Source: Methylobacterium sp. W2
GTDB taxonomy: Bacteria > Pseudomonadota > Alphaproteobacteria > Rhizobiales > Beijerinckiaceae
DNA: 64,000 bases
Assembly: GCF_020662345.1 (NCBI RefSeq)
Contig: NZ_VMOA01000030.1
Coordinates: 1-64,000, forward strand
Direction of reading: 5' to 3'
Part shown: positions 17,811 to 28,030 of the stretch, piece by piece
Layout: each line of letters begins with the position of its first letter
How positions within the stretch are numbered: the stretch's first letter is position 1
Program-made: the position numbers and the translations under genes
The notes under the pieces: generated by a model
The model's database searches: none
What the model saw: the letters and a program-made list of their open reading frames with translations, nothing else
Told to the model about the DNA's origin: nothing

Positions 17811-18782
17811 TCATGGGTCCGCCATCCCGGGCGAGTGGGCGCGGAGGAAAGCCGTCACCTCGCCCGGATCGGGCAAGCCGTCGAGGATGCCGGCTCGGGT
17901 CACCATGAGGGCGCCGCAGGCCGCCGCCATCCGGCAGCTCGCATCCCAGGGAATGCCCGCCACGAGCCCGGCCGCGAGGCCGGCGGTGAAGGCGTCGCCG
18001 GCGCCCATCGTGTCGATGGCGGCCACCGGGTAGGCCGGCTGATCGAGGATCGTCGAACCGCCGAGGACGATCCGCGCCCCGGCCGCGCCGAAGGTGATCG
18101 CCAACGCCTCGACGCCGCGCGCGTGCAACGCCCGCCCGAGCCCCTCCGCCGCCGCGCGCAAAGGACCGGTGCCGGCCTGTCCGGGGCACAGCAATCCGAG
18201 AAGGGCCTCCGCCTCGGTCTCGTTCACCACGAGGATTGAGGTGGAGGCCAGAATGGTGGCCAAGGTCTCGGACGCCGGCATCCGGAACGGCGAGGGGTTG
18301 AGCAGGGTCGGCACGCCGGCGCCGCGGGCGATCGCGAAGGCTTCGGCGATGGGGCCGTCGCCGATCTCGAACTGCGCGAGCACCATCGCGGCGGAGGCGA
18401 TGCGCGTCGCCGCCGCGCGCACGGTCTCCCGCGACAGGAGCCGGTTGGCGCCGGGATGGACCGCGAGGCAGTTCTCGCCATCGGCCCCGACGAAGCCGAC
18501 GCCGATGCCGGTGGAGCCGGGATGGACCCGTATCATCGAGGCCGGCAGGCCCATCCGCAAAAGCGCGGGCTCGGCCAGCCCCGCGAGATGGTCGGTGCCG
18601 ACGGGGATCAGGCCGTCCACTGTCACGCCGAGGCGGCGGAGACCGGCGGCGACGTTGAATCCCTTGCCGCCCGGTTCCCAGGCGACGGCGGAGGCCAGCA
18701 GCGATTCGCCGGGACGGGGAAGCCGGTCGACCCGGAACGTGCCCGCCGCGACGAAACTGCCGAGCACAAAGGCGCTTCCCAT
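17811..18782 (-). CDS. PfkB-family carbohydrate kinase (ribokinase-like)
   Basis: This sugar or nucleoside kinase has about 323 residues. The N-terminal region has the substrate-binding GGKGFNVAAGLRRLG (about residues 39-53) typical of ribokinases. The C-terminal PfkB signature DTMGAGDAFTAG carries the catalytic Asp (about residue 264). ATG 18782 is chosen over ATG 18806, which has no ribosome-binding site and would overlap the divergent promoter. It is divergent from the GntR/UTRA gene, so it is likely regulated by it. The sugar is unknown; no transporter is adjacent. Confidence 0.9.
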   Translation of the reverse strand: MGSAFVLGSFVAAGTFRVDRLPRPGESLLASAVAWEPGGKGFNVAAGLRRLGVTVDGLIPVGTDHLAGLAEPALLRMGLPASMIRVHPGSTGIGVGFVGADGENCLAVHPGANRLLSRETVRAAATRIASAAMVLAQFEIGDGPIAEAFAIARGAGVPTLLNPSPFRMPASETLATILASTSILVVNETEAEALLGLLCPGQAGTGPLRAAAEGLGRALHARGVEALAITFGAAGARIVLGGSTILDQPAYPVAAIDTMGAGDAFTAGLAAGLVAGIPWDASCRMAAACGALMVTRAGILDGLPDPGEVTAFLRAHSPGMADP

Positions 18783-18861
18783 GTGGCTAGTCCGCCGCGA
18801 GGTCATATAAGGGAGGGAGTGTGACGCGCCGCCCCGACGCCCTTCTTACGATGCCGCCGCA

Positions 18862-19617
18862 TTGACCAGAACACCAAACGTTTTCGCGACCCTCCGCATC
18901 CAGAACGACACGGCTCTCCCGATGTATCGGCAACTGGAGCACCAGTTCCGGGCCATGATCACGGATGGTCTTCTTCCCCCCGGAGCGACCCTGCCCGCCG
19001 AGCGAAAGCTGGCCCTCGACCTCGGCATCAGCCGGAAGACCGTCCAGCAATCCTACGATGCCCTGCGCCAGCAGGGGCTGGTGAGCGCGCATGGCCGCAA
19101 CGGTTACATCGTCGAGGACGGCTTCCGCCGCATCAAGCCCGGCATGGAGCGCCTCAAGGGCTTCACGCAGGAGATGCACGAATTGGGGCGCGTCCCCTCC
19201 TCCCGCATCCTCGAACGGACGGTGGGCGAGGATCGCTCCATCGCCTCGATCTTCGGTCTGTCGTCCACGGCCCGGTTCCTCCGGCTCGTGCGGGTACGCA
19301 TGGGCGATGGCATCCCCCTGTCGGTGGAGAAGGCCTGGTACGATCTCGGCCTCGCCCCCGGCCTCGCCGATGCCGACCTGTCGGGCTCGATCTATGCCCG
19401 CCTCGCCGAGTGCGGCGTCCCCCTGGTGGATTGCGAGCAGACCATCGAGGCGGCCTCTCCCGAGCCGCAGGAATGCGCGATCTTCGGCTTCTCCGAACCG
19501 CTTCCCTGCCTGCTGATCAAGCGCCGCTCCTACGGCGCTGATGCCCGTCTGATCGAGTATGTCGAAGGGCTCTTCCGCGGTGACGCCTACGCCTACCGCC
19601 TGCGCCTGCGGGCATAG
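18862..19617 (+). CDS. GntR-family regulator with UTRA effector domain
   Basis: The protein has 251 residues: an N-terminal winged helix (PMYRQLEHQFRAMITDGLLPPGATLPAERKLA region, about residues 20-90, with LGISRKTVQQSYDAL) and a C-terminal UTRA ligand-binding domain (about 100-245, ending YVEGLFRGDAYAYRLRL). This is the HutC/FarR subgroup. The start is probably the TTG at 18862, because the frame closes just upstream and the next ATG (18922) would cut into the first helix. Divergent from the PfkB kinase, with 79 bp between them that must hold its operator. Confidence 0.9.
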   Translation: MTRTPNVFATLRIQNDTALPMYRQLEHQFRAMITDGLLPPGATLPAERKLALDLGISRKTVQQSYDALRQQGLVSAHGRNGYIVEDGFRRIKPGMERLKGFTQEMHELGRVPSSRILERTVGEDRSIASIFGLSSTARFLRLVRVRMGDGIPLSVEKAWYDLGLAPGLADADLSGSIYARLAECGVPLVDCEQTIEAASPEPQECAIFGFSEPLPCLLIKRRSYGADARLIEYVEGLFRGDAYAYRLRLRA

Positions 19618-20003
19618 GGACCCGTCCCGGATCATCGGGGCCCTCTCGCGGACAAGATGATGCGCCGCCGACATCTCAACGCATCGCCACAGTTGCGCTG
19701 TCCATGAGGATGTCGTGGCGGCGGCGTTTCGACAACGGCCCGCCATTGCGGGAGCCGCACCAGCATTTCCCGATTTTGGTATCATAGAAGGATACCATTT
19801 GCTGGAACTTGCCATCGAATACTGTCGCGACCACTATTTTGGTTCTGTTTTGGTAGCATCCATTACTGCTGCATGGTAGCGCTTGAGTCGGTCGGACGAA
19901 CCGATTCGAGGGCGATGCTTCCAGGGCATCGACGCAAAAGTCTTCCCTCCGCGAGCCGTTGGATCGGTTCGCGAGGCGGGCGACACACGGGGGAAATCGG
20001 GCG
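19618..20003. promoter_or_regulatory. Upstream region of the RTX protease with a TGGTATC dyad
   Basis: This 386-bp gap precedes the serralysin-like gene. It contains a perfect dyad TGGTATC-N7-GATACCA at 19777-19797 in a locally AT-richer patch (about 19770-19880) that also has two TTTTGGT stretches. This is the best candidate for the protease promoter/operator. Long antisense frames that cross this region are composition artefacts. Confidence 0.4.
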
Positions 20004-23000
20004 ATGTGCATCCTGTGTAGCGATGGGCCGGGCTTCGTGTCCCGGCATTGGATGTCCGGACCGTCGGCGGGGAGCACCTCCTTCGCGGCGCTGGCGGTCT
20101 CCGCCCCTCCCCCCGGCGATCTCGCCAGGGTCATCGACCAGCTCACGACCTCGTGGACCGTCGCCGCCGGACAGCCGGCCGAGAACGACGCCCGGACCTG
20201 GGCGGGGACGCAGTTGACCTACGCGATCCCCTCGACTTCGCCGCCGAGCAGCAATGCCAGCGAAGCGACCGGGTTCAGGGCGATGACCACGCTGATGGTC
20301 GACCGGGCCCGCGAAGCCTTCGAGCTCTGGGACGACCTGATCGCGATCAACCTCGTCGAGACCACGTCCGCGACCAATCACGACATCAGCTTCGCCTATA
20401 CCTCCGTCACCCGGGGAGGCGGAACCTATGCCTCGCCCACTCTGACCCAGGGCAATAACGGCGTCGATACGATCACCAAGCAGCGGATCTGGATGAATTC
20501 GAGCTGGACGAGCCACGATGCCGATGCCGACATGTTCTATGGCGGCTACGGGGTCGAAACCTACGTCCACGAGATCGGCCACACCCTCGGCCTCTCGCAT
20601 CCCGGTAAGTACAATGCCGGGTCCGGCGGCGCGATCACGTATGACGGCAACGCCGAATACGCGCAGGACACGCGGAAATACACCGTCATGTCCTATTTCG
20701 ATGCGGATGAAGACGGGTCGGGTGTCGATCATTTCGGCCGCCGCGACGACAATCGTGACGGGGTTCTGGACCGAACCTACGGCGCGACGCCGCTCCTCGA
20801 CGACATCTCGGCGATCCAGGCCAAGTACGGGGCCGATCCGAATACGCGGGTGGGCAACACGACCTACGGGTTCAACTCCAATGCGGGCCGTGGCGCCTTC
20901 GATTTCACCCAGAACACCGACCCCGTCATCGCGATCTACGATGCCGGGGGATACGACACCCTGGACGTGTCGGGCTTCACGACGAACCAGTTGATCGATC
21001 TCGGCGCGGGCACATTCTCCGACATCGGCAGCATGACCGACAACGTCGCCATCGCCCGGAACACGGTGATCGAGGCGGCGGTCGGCGGATCGGGCCACGA
21101 CACGATCTACGGCAATGCCAGCGGCAATTCCCTGACGGGGAACGGGGGCAACGACCGGATCTACGGCTTCGGCGGCAACGATACCCTCTCCGGGGGCGCC
21201 GGCAACGATGTCCTCGATGGCGGGGTCGGGTTCGACTATGCCAGCTATGCCGGTTCGACGGCGGCCGTCACGGTGGACCTGTCGGTCGGCAAGGTGCTCG
21301 GCGGCCATGCCCAAGGCGATACGATCACGGGGATCGAGGGCGTCTACGGATCGGCCTATGCCGATACCCTCAGCGGCGCATCCACGGCATCGACCCTGCT
21401 GGGCGGCGGCGGCAACGACCGGCTGCGGGGCCTGGGGGCGAACGACGCCCTCTTTGGCGAGGCCGGCGACGATACCCTGGTGGGGGGCGCCGGCGCGGAT
21501 ATCGTGTTCGGCGGCGACGGGTTCGACATCGCGGGGTTCGACGGCAGCGCCGGCGTCACGGTGAACCTGACCACCGGAAACCATGCCGGCGACGCCGCCG
21601 GGGACCTGTTCTCCTCGATCGAGCGCTATACCGGCAGCAACTTCGACGACATCTTCGTCGGCGCGGCAGCGGGCGACGATTTCCTTGGCCGCGGCGGCAA
21701 TGACAGCCTCAGCGGAAACGGCGGCGCGGACAGGCTGGAGGGTGGTGCTGGCGCCGACCGGATCGACGGCGGCGACGGGATCGATACGGCGAGCTATGCG
21801 GGGTCGAGCGCCGGCGTCTACATCGACCTGTCCCTCGGCAAGGTGCTCTACGGCGATGCCAACAACGACACCCTCGTCAGCATCGAGAACCTGGAAGGCT
21901 CGGGCTACGACGACAATCTCGTCGGCGACGCCGCCGCCAATACGCTGAGTGGCCTCGCCGGAAACGACACCCTGTCCGGCGGCGGAGGGGCCGATTTCCT
22001 CGGGGGCGGCGACGGCAACGATATCCTGACGGGCGGCGCCGGGGCCGATTACATGACGGCCGGCGACGGTGTCGACTGGGCCTATTACAGCGACTCGAGT
22101 GCGGGTGTGACCGTGGACATCAGCGCCGGCAAGGTCGCCGGCATCGGCGGCAGTGCCGAGGGCGACGCCCTGGTGGATTTCGAAAACATCCTCGGCTCGG
22201 CCTTCGACGACAAGCTCTTCGGCAACGGCTTGGCCAACATCCTCAGCGGCGCCGCCGGGAACGACGCGCTCTACGGCTATGACGGCGACGATACCCTGCT
22301 CGGCGGCGCGGGCGCGGACAGGCTCGATGGCGGCGCCGGCTTCGACGTCCTGGATTACGGCGCCTCCGCCGCCGGCGTGTCGGTCAACCTCAGCACCGGA
22401 GCCGCGAGCGGCGGCGACGCGGCGGGGGATGTCCTCGTCGGCATCGAGCGGGTGGCGGGATCGCGCTTCGCCGATACCCTGGTCGGGACGCTCGGGGTCG
22501 ATCTCCTCGACGGGCGGGCCGGGGCCGACAGCCTGCAGGGGCTCGGCGGCAACGATGTCTACTTGATCGACGACAGTGGCGATCTCGTCTTCGAGATCGC
22601 GGGGGGCGGTGCCGATACGGTGCTCGCCGCCGTGAGCTACGGGCTCGCCGCCGGCCAATCCATCGAGACCCTGCGGACGATCCTCGACACCGGCACCGTC
22701 GCCATCGACCTCACCGGCAACGCACTCGCCAACAAGCTCGTGGGCAATGACGGGGCCAACCTCCTCGATGGCGGGGCGGGCGCCGATACCCTCTATGGGC
22801 GGGCCGGCAACGACATCTTCGTCGTCTCGGCGGCGACCGACAAGGTGTTCGAGTCCGCCGGCGACGGCGTCGATACGGTGAGGGCCGCCGTCAGCTACGC
22901 ACTGGCCGCCGGCCAGTCCATCGAGACCCTGCGGACGATCCTCGATACCGGCACCGTCGCCATCGACCTCACCGGCAACGACCTCGTCAACAAGCTGGTG

Positions 23001-23900
23001 GGCAATGACGGGGCCAACCTCCTCGACGGCGGCGCCGGGGCCGACAGCCTGTACGGGCGGGCCGGCAACGACACGTTCATCGTCTCGGCGGCGACCGACA
23101 GGGTCTTCGAGGCGCTCGACGACGGGATCGACACGGTGAGGGCGGCGGTCGATTACGTGCTCGCCGCCGGCCAATCCATCGAGACCTTGCGGACGATCCT
23201 CGACACCGCCAAAACCGCCATTGATCTCACCGGCAACGACCTCGTCAACAAGCTGGTGGGCAATGACGGGGCCAATGTCCTCGACGGCGGCGCCGGGGCC
23301 GACAGCCTGTACGGGCGGGACGGGGACGACACGTTCATCGTCTCGGCGGCGACCGACAAGGTGTTCGAGGCGCTCAACGACGGTGCCGACACGGTGAGGG
23401 CGGCGGTCGATTACGTGCTCGCCGCGGGCCAGTCCATCGAGACCTTGCGGACGGTGCGGGATGCCGGCACCACCGCGATCGACCTGACGGGCAACGAGTT
23501 CGCCAACAAGATCCTCGGAAACGACGGTCTCAATACCCTGTCCGGCGGCGATGGCGCCGATCTGCTCTACGGCAGAGGCGGCGCCGACACCTTCGTTTTC
23601 GACCGGCTCGGCGACAGCACCGTGTCCGCTGCCGGACGGGATACGCTCAAGGATTTCAGCACGTCCCAGGGGGATCGGATCGACCTTCACTTCATCGATG
23701 CGATCGCCGGCGGCGCGGTGAACCAGGCCTTCCGGTTCATCGAGGACGACGCGTTCACGATGAGGGCGGGTGAGCTTCGCTCCATCGTCTCGGGCGGAAA
23801 TACCCTGGTAAGCGGTGATGTGAATGGCGATGCGAAGGCCGATTTCGCCATTCTCCTGACCGGCACCTTCACCCTCCAGACGGCGGATTTCATCCTTTGA
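20004..23900 (+). CDS. Serralysin-type (M10) RTX metalloprotease, 1298 residues
   Basis: Secreted zinc metalloprotease. The zinc site HEIGHTLGLSHPG starts at His189, and the Met-turn VMSYF is at Met229. The N-terminal catalytic half (about 60-290) is followed by a serralysin C-terminal-like region and then a very long array of RTX nonapeptides (GGxGxDxLx, about residues 365-1225). The C-terminal end (DTLKDFSTSQGDRIDL and a hydrophobic finish TLQTADFIL) is the usual type I secretion signal region. There is no N-terminal signal peptide. It is more than twice the length of ordinary serralysins (about 470 residues), mostly through added RTX and an 86-residue tandem repeat. ATG 20004 follows GGGGGA; a further ATG at 19959 is possible. 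No type I secretion genes are in the window. Confidence 0.92.
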   Translation: MCILCSDGPGFVSRHWMSGPSAGSTSFAALAVSAPPPGDLARVIDQLTTSWTVAAGQPAENDARTWAGTQLTYAIPSTSPPSSNASEATGFRAMTTLMVDRAREAFELWDDLIAINLVETTSATNHDISFAYTSVTRGGGTYASPTLTQGNNGVDTITKQRIWMNSSWTSHDADADMFYGGYGVETYVHEIGHTLGLSHPGKYNAGSGGAITYDGNAEYAQDTRKYTVMSYFDADEDGSGVDHFGRRDDNRDGVLDRTYGATPLLDDISAIQAKYGADPNTRVGNTTYGFNSNAGRGAFDFTQNTDPVIAIYDAGGYDTLDVSGFTTNQLIDLGAGTFSDIGSMTDNVAIARNTVIEAAVGGSGHDTIYGNASGNSLTGNGGNDRIYGFGGNDTLSGGAGNDVLDGGVGFDYASYAGSTAAVTVDLSVGKVLGGHAQGDTITGIEGVYGSAYADTLSGASTASTLLGGGGNDRLRGLGANDALFGEAGDDTLVGGAGADIVFGGDGFDIAGFDGSAGVTVNLTTGNHAGDAAGDLFSSIERYTGSNFDDIFVGAAAGDDFLGRGGNDSLSGNGGADRLEGGAGADRIDGGDGIDTASYAGSSAGVYIDLSLGKVLYGDANNDTLVSIENLEGSGYDDNLVGDAAANTLSGLAGNDTLSGGGGADFLGGGDGNDILTGGAGADYMTAGDGVDWAYYSDSSAGVTVDISAGKVAGIGGSAEGDALVDFENILGSAFDDKLFGNGLANILSGAAGNDALYGYDGDDTLLGGAGADRLDGGAGFDVLDYGASAAGVSVNLSTGAASGGDAAGDVLVGIERVAGSRFADTLVGTLGVDLLDGRAGADSLQGLGGNDVYLIDDSGDLVFEIAGGGADTVLAAVSYGLAAGQSIETLRTILDTGTVAIDLTGNALANKLVGNDGANLLDGGAGADTLYGRAGNDIFVVSAATDKVFESAGDGVDTVRAAVSYALAAGQSIETLRTILDTGTVAIDLTGNDLVNKLVGNDGANLLDGGAGADSLYGRAGNDTFIVSAATDRVFEALDDGIDTVRAAVDYVLAAGQSIETLRTILDTAKTAIDLTGNDLVNKLVGNDGANVLDGGAGADSLYGRDGDDTFIVSAATDKVFEALNDGADTVRAAVDYVLAAGQSIETLRTVRDAGTTAIDLTGNEFANKILGNDGLNTLSGGDGADLLYGRGGADTFVFDRLGDSTVSAAGRDTLKDFSTSQGDRIDLHFIDAIAGGAVNQAFRFIEDDAFTMRAGELRSIVSGGNTLVSGDVNGDAKADFAILLTGTFTLQTADFIL
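22610..23545 (+). repeat. 258-bp tandem repeat within the RTX protease gene
   Basis: Near-identical units are spaced exactly 258 bp (86 codons). The anchor for the peptide AAGQSIETLRT begins close to 22653, 22911, 23169 and 23427. Each unit combines a beta-rich segment (GQSIETLR...TGTVAIDLTGN), one block of RTX nonapeptides and FxVSAATDKVFE. The last copy diverges. The high DNA identity suggests recent duplication and copy-number instability. Confidence 0.9.
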
Positions 23901-24020
23901 TGTCGGCCTGGCGAGCCGTCGAAGATGCACGATGCGTCAAGGTATTATTCCATGGAATCGGTGGATCGGAAGGATGCCGATGAGTGTTTCTCGCCCGTCG
24001 TGATGATTCGGAGGTCTGGC

Positions 24021-24242
24021 ATGGCGAACCATTACTGCCTGGATCCTTTGGATCCCCATGGGGAATCGGAGGTGTTCGTGGTTTTCGAAGGCCGATATCC
24101 CAATATTCGCCTTCTGTCGGTCATCAACCAGAGTCGCGATGACATTCTCTCCGCTCTGGTGGAGGAGCAGCGGCGCGATCTGATCCGCGAGATCGGGGCC
24201 TTCTATCGCCCTCCGCTGACCGCCAGGACGGCGACGGCGTAG
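24021..24242 (+). CDS. Small protein of unknown function
   Basis: The frame encodes 73 residues starting at ATG 24021, preceded by GGAGG six bases upstream. Longer in-frame starts (24003, 23925) lack such a site. The protein is soluble, with a central VFVVFEGRYPNIRLLSVINQSRDDILSAL and a charged helix EEQRRDLIREIGAFY. I recognise no family. It lies 120 bp after the RTX protease on the same strand and 147 bp before ureE, so it could be a companion of either, but nothing proves that. Confidence 0.5.
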   Translation: MANHYCLDPLDPHGESEVFVVFEGRYPNIRLLSVINQSRDDILSALVEEQRRDLIREIGAFYRPPLTARTATA

Positions 24243-24389
24243 CGCCCCGGGCGCTGTCCCGACCCGATGCGTCGGTCGGCAACGGGCTCCCGTTCGCGCC
24301 GGAAGGGCCGAGCGTGGGGAAGCATTGGCGTGCCGATGCGAACCCGGTTAGTTTCCTCTCCTGGACCTCGCCGGGTGAGTGGAGACCGA

Positions 24390-24854
24390 ATGCGCGTCAT
24401 CGACCGTATCGTGGGCAGCAGGCTCGATCCCGAGATCGCACACCGCCTGCATCATCTCGATCACCACCACGCCGTCGACATCCTGGCCATCGACAGCGCC
24501 GACATCGCCCGGCGGCGGTTGCGGGCGACCACCGAGGGCGGCGAGGACATCGCCATCGCCCTGCCCCGCGAGGAAACCCTGTTCGACGGCGCCGTCCTGA
24601 TCCTCGAGACGGACCGCGCCTTGGTGGTGCGGGTCGGGGCGGAGCGCTGGCTTCGGCTGGTGCCCGGGGACAAGGCCGCCGCCCTCGAACTCGGCTACCA
24701 TGCGGGCAACCTGCATTGGCGCGTGCGCTTCGACGGTGACGACCTGCTCGTGGCCCTCGAAGGCCCGCCGGAGGATTATCTGGCGCGCCTCGGCGATCTG
24801 ACGGAGTCCGGCCGCGTGGCGCATGGGCTCGACGGGCGGACGGACGCCGCCTGA
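24390..24854 (+). CDS. ureE: Urease accessory protein UreE
   Basis: This 154-residue nickel metallochaperone delivers Ni(II) to the UreDFG-apourease complex in the cytoplasm. The N-terminal peptide-binding region holds RIVGSRLDPEIAH, and the C-terminal metal-binding domain has the family GYHAGNLHW segment (about residue 103-115) with the conserved His. The extended His-rich tail seen in Klebsiella is absent. ATG 24390 has GGAG six bases upstream. It is first in ureE-F-AB-C-G-D, and its stop overlaps the ureF start (TGATG). Confidence 0.93.
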   Translation: MRVIDRIVGSRLDPEIAHRLHHLDHHHAVDILAIDSADIARRRLRATTEGGEDIAIALPREETLFDGAVLILETDRALVVRVGAERWLRLVPGDKAAALELGYHAGNLHWRVRFDGDDLLVALEGPPEDYLARLGDLTESGRVAHGLDGRTDAA

Positions 24855-25552
24855 TGCTGCAGCGGCTCATCGCCCTCCAGCAGGCGGATTCGGCCTTCCC
24901 CAGCGGGAGCTTTGCCTTCTCGAACGGGATCGAGGGGCTGGCGGCGCTGCCGGACGGCCTCGGCGGGGCGGAACTCGGCCATGCGGTGGAGGTCATCCTG
25001 CGTCACCGCTGGGCCGGCAGCGACCGGGTCGCCCTGGTTCTGGCCCATCGCGCGCAAGGGGATCTCGCCCGCCTCGCCCGGATCGACGCCGCCGTGGAAG
25101 CGGCCTGCCTGCCCGAGCCCATGCGCACGGGCAGCCGACGCAACGGCGGGGCGCTGCTCGCCGCCCATAGCCGCATCGGGACGCCGGGGGCCGAAGGCTT
25201 GCGCTTGGCAGTCCGCGACGGCCCGCTTCTCGGGCATCTGGCGGTGATGCAGGGCGCGCTGTGGCGATCCCTCGGCCTCGACGAGACCACGGTCACCGAG
25301 ATCGCGGGCTACCAATGTGCCGCCGCCCTCGTCACCGCCGCCGTGAGGCTCGGGCGCGTCGGCGCCATCGAGGCGCAGCGCATCCTCTGCGCCCTGATGC
25401 CGGTGCTGGCGGAGATCGCGGCCCGGCCTGTGCAAGGGGCCGAGGAGGACGAAACCGACAACGCCGACATCATGCTCGTCGCCTTCACACCGCTCATCGA
25501 GATCGCCACCATGCGTCACGCCCGTGCCGATCTGCGCCTGTTCGCGAATTGA
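24854..25552 (+). CDS. ureF: Urease accessory protein UreF
   Basis: This 232-residue, mostly helical GTPase-modulating component of the urease activation complex has the N-terminal signature LQQADSAFPSGSFAFSNGIE. It overlaps ureE by one base and is followed 59 bp later by the structural genes. Length and end are typical for the family. Confidence 0.93.
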   Translation: MLQRLIALQQADSAFPSGSFAFSNGIEGLAALPDGLGGAELGHAVEVILRHRWAGSDRVALVLAHRAQGDLARLARIDAAVEAACLPEPMRTGSRRNGGALLAAHSRIGTPGAEGLRLAVRDGPLLGHLAVMQGALWRSLGLDETTVTEIAGYQCAAALVTAAVRLGRVGAIEAQRILCALMPVLAEIAARPVQGAEEDETDNADIMLVAFTPLIEIATMRHARADLRLFAN

Positions 25553-25611
25553 AACCGTCGCCGGACGGTGAAACACGGTTCCGGGAACGGACGAGGCCGT
25601 AGGGACCACCA

Positions 25612-26307
25612 ATGCTGCTGACACCGACCGAACTCGAACGGCTGACCATCTTCACGGCGGCGGAACTGGCGCGAAAGCGTCGCGCCCGCGGCCTCAAGCT
25701 CAACTACCCGGAGGCCGTCGCCATCATCTCCGACGAGATCCTGGAGGGCGCGCGCGACGGGCGCAGTGTCGCCGACCTGATCGGGTGGGGCTCGACCATC
25801 CTCACCACCGGGGACGTCATGCCCGGCATCGCCGCGATGCTGCCGATCCTGCAGGTCGAGGGTGTCTTCCCCGACGGGACCAAGCTCGTCACCGTGCACG
25901 AGCCGATCCGGCCCGCCGAGGGGGCGCCGGCCGATACGCTGGAGCCCGGCGCGATCCTGCCCGCCGAGGGTGAGATCGAGCTGTCCGCAGGTCGTCCGCG
26001 CACCACCATCGAGGTGGTCAATACCGGCGACCGGCCGGTGCAGATCGGGTCGCATTACCACTTCTTCGAGGTCAACCGCGCCCTCGATTTCGACCGCGAG
26101 GCGGCTTTGGGCCTGCGCCTCGACATCCCGGCCGGCACGGCGGTGCGGTTCGAGCCGGGCCAGCGCAAGACCGTCACTCTGGTGGGGTTCGGCGGCGAGC
26201 GCCGGCTCACCGGCCTCAACGACCTGACCCAGGGGACGATCGACACGCCGGCGGAGCGCGCCGCTGCCCTGGCCCGGGCTAAAGCCGGCGGCTTCAAGGG
26301 TGCATGA
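25612..26307 (+). CDS. ureAB: Urease gamma-beta fusion subunit
   Basis: This 231-residue protein joins the gamma subunit (residues 1-100, starting [19 protein letters not shown], with [16 protein letters not shown]) to the beta subunit (about 130-225, with [17 protein letters not shown] and [10 protein letters not shown]). The linker (about 101-130) is rich in Pro, Ala and Glu. The fusion is known from Helicobacter UreA and from several alphaproteobacteria. It packs with UreC in the cytosolic enzyme that hydrolyses urea to ammonia and carbamate. The next gene starts 11 bp later. Confidence 0.95.
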   Translation: MLLTPTELERLTIFTAAELARKRRARGLKLNYPEAVAIISDEILEGARDGRSVADLIGWGSTILTTGDVMPGIAAMLPILQVEGVFPDGTKLVTVHEPIRPAEGAPADTLEPGAILPAEGEIELSAGRPRTTIEVVNTGDRPVQIGSHYHFFEVNRALDFDREAALGLRLDIPAGTAVRFEPGQRKTVTLVGFGGERRLTGLNDLTQGTIDTPAERAAALARAKAGGFKGA

Positions 26308-26317
26308 GGATATCATC

Positions 26318-28030
26318 ATGGTGACGATCCCCCGCCGCGACTACGCCGCCCTCTACGGACCCACCACCGGAGACGGCGTGCGCCTCGCCGACACCTCCCT
26401 CGTCGCCGTCGTGGAGAAAGACTACGCCGTCTACGGCGACGAATGCCTGCATGGCGGCGGCAAGACCCTGCGCGACGGCATCGGCATGGCGCCGGGCATC
26501 ACCTCGGCCGAGGGCGCCCTCGATTTCCTGCTCTGCAACGTCCTCGTCATCGATCCGGTGCTCGGCATCGTGAAGGGCGATCTCGGCATCCGCCACGGCA
26601 AGATCGTCGGCATCGGCAAGGCCGGCAACCCGGCGATCATGGACGGGGTCGATCCACGGCTCATCGTGTCCGCCGGCACCACGGTGCGCGATTGCGAGGG
26701 GCTGATCGCGACGCCGGGCGCCATCGACGTCCATGTCCATTTCGATTCCGCGGGCCTGCCCGACCACGCCATCGCGTCGGGCATCACCACGCTTCTCGGC
26801 GGCTCATTGGGGCCTATCACCGTGGGCATCGATTCCGGAGGCCCGTTCAACACGGGCAAGATGCTCCAGGCGGCCGAGCATTGGCCGGTGAATTTCGGGT
26901 TCCTCGGCCGTGGCAACACCCACAAGCCGGCGGCCCTGAAGGAGCAGCTGGAGACCGGCGTGCTCGGCCTGAAGATCCACGAGGATTGGGGGGCGATGCC
27001 CTCGGCCATCGATGCCTGCCTCGGCTTTGCCGACGAGCACGACTTCCAGGTCCAGCTCCACACCGACACGCTCAACGAATCCGGCTTCGTCGAGGACACG
27101 CTCGCCGCCATCGGCGGCCGGGTGATCCACATGTATCACACGGAAGGGGCGGGGGGCGGGCACGCGCCGGACATCATCCGCGTCGCCGGCCTGCCCCATT
27201 GCCTGCCCTCCTCGACGAACCCGACCAACCCCTACACGGTCAACACGTTCGACGAGCACCTCGACATGACGATGGTGTGCCACCACCTCAACCCGGCCTT
27301 GCCGGAGGACGTGGCCTTTGCCGAGAGCCGCATCCGCGCCCAGACCATCGCCGCCGAGGACGTGCTGCACGATATCGGCGCGATCTCGATGCTCGGCTCA
27401 GACAGCCAGGGCATGGGCCGCATCCACGAGGTGATCTGCCGGACCTGGCAGCTCGCCTCCAAGATGAAGGACCAGCGCGGCAGCCTGCCCGAGGACCGGG
27501 CCGGCTTCGGTGACAATGCCCGGATCAAGCGCTACATCGCCAAATACACCATCAACGCGGCACGCACCTTCGGCATCGCCGAGCACATCGGCTCCCTCGA
27601 AGAGGGCAAGATGGCCGATATCGTTCTCTGGCGCCCCGCCTTCTTCGGCATCAAGCCCGAACTCGTCATCAAGGGCGGCTTCATCGCCTGGGGCGCCATG
27701 GGCGATTCCGCCGCATCGCTGATGACCTGCGAACCGATGCTGCTGCGCCCGCAATGGGGCGCGTTCGGCCTCGCCAAGCAGGGGCTCTCGGCCTGTTTCG
27801 TCCATCCGCTGGCGATCGAGCGCGGCCTGCGCGACGAGCTCGGCCTGCGCAAGGCGCTGCTGCCGGCCCACGGCACCCGGACGCTCAGCAAGGCCGACAT
27901 GCTCTGGAACGACGCCTGCCCCGATATCCGCGTCGACCCGCAGACCTTCGACGTCTTCGTCGACGGGGCCATCGCCACCTGCGAACCGGCCAAGGTCCTC
28001 CCCCTCGCCCAACGCTACATGCTGCGCTGA
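26318..28030 (+). CDS. ureC: Urease alpha (catalytic) subunit
   Basis: The 570-residue catalytic subunit carries all landmark residues: nickel ligands in DVHVHF, the carbamylated Lys in GLKIHEDWG, His ligands in [12 protein letters not shown] and in the [15 protein letters not shown] segment, and the active-site flap [11 protein letters not shown] 26318 has GAGGA seven bases upstream; a GTG at 26300 overlapping the previous stop is a weaker alternative. The stop overlaps the ureG ATG (TGATG). Confidence 0.96.
   Translation: MVTIPRRDYAALYGPTTGDGVRLADTSLVAVVEKDYAVYGDECLHGGGKTLRDGIGMAPGITSAEGALDFLLCNVLVIDPVLGIVKGDLGIRHGKIVGIGKAGNPAIMDGVDPRLIVSAGTTVRDCEGLIATPGAIDVHVHFDSAGLPDHAIASGITTLLGGSLGPITVGIDSGGPFNTGKMLQAAEHWPVNFGFLGRGNTHKPAALKEQLETGVLGLKIHEDWGAMPSAIDACLGFADEHDFQVQLHTDTLNESGFVEDTLAAIGGRVIHMYHTEGAGGGHAPDIIRVAGLPHCLPSSTNPTNPYTVNTFDEHLDMTMVCHHLNPALPEDVAFAESRIRAQTIAAEDVLHDIGAISMLGSDSQGMGRIHEVICRTWQLASKMKDQRGSLPEDRAGFGDNARIKRYIAKYTINAARTFGIAEHIGSLEEGKMADIVLWRPAFFGIKPELVIKGGFIAWGAMGDSAASLMTCEPMLLRPQWGAFGLAKQGLSACFVHPLAIERGLRDELGLRKALLPAHGTRTLSKADMLWNDACPDIRVDPQTFDVFVDGAIATCEPAKVLPLAQRYMLR

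Noticed and set aside
19863..23930. A 1355-codon open frame antisense to the RTX protease
   Set aside because: It mirrors the codon pattern of the RTX repeats, has no domain I know, and the plus strand carries a clear zinc protease. It is a GC-rich shadow.
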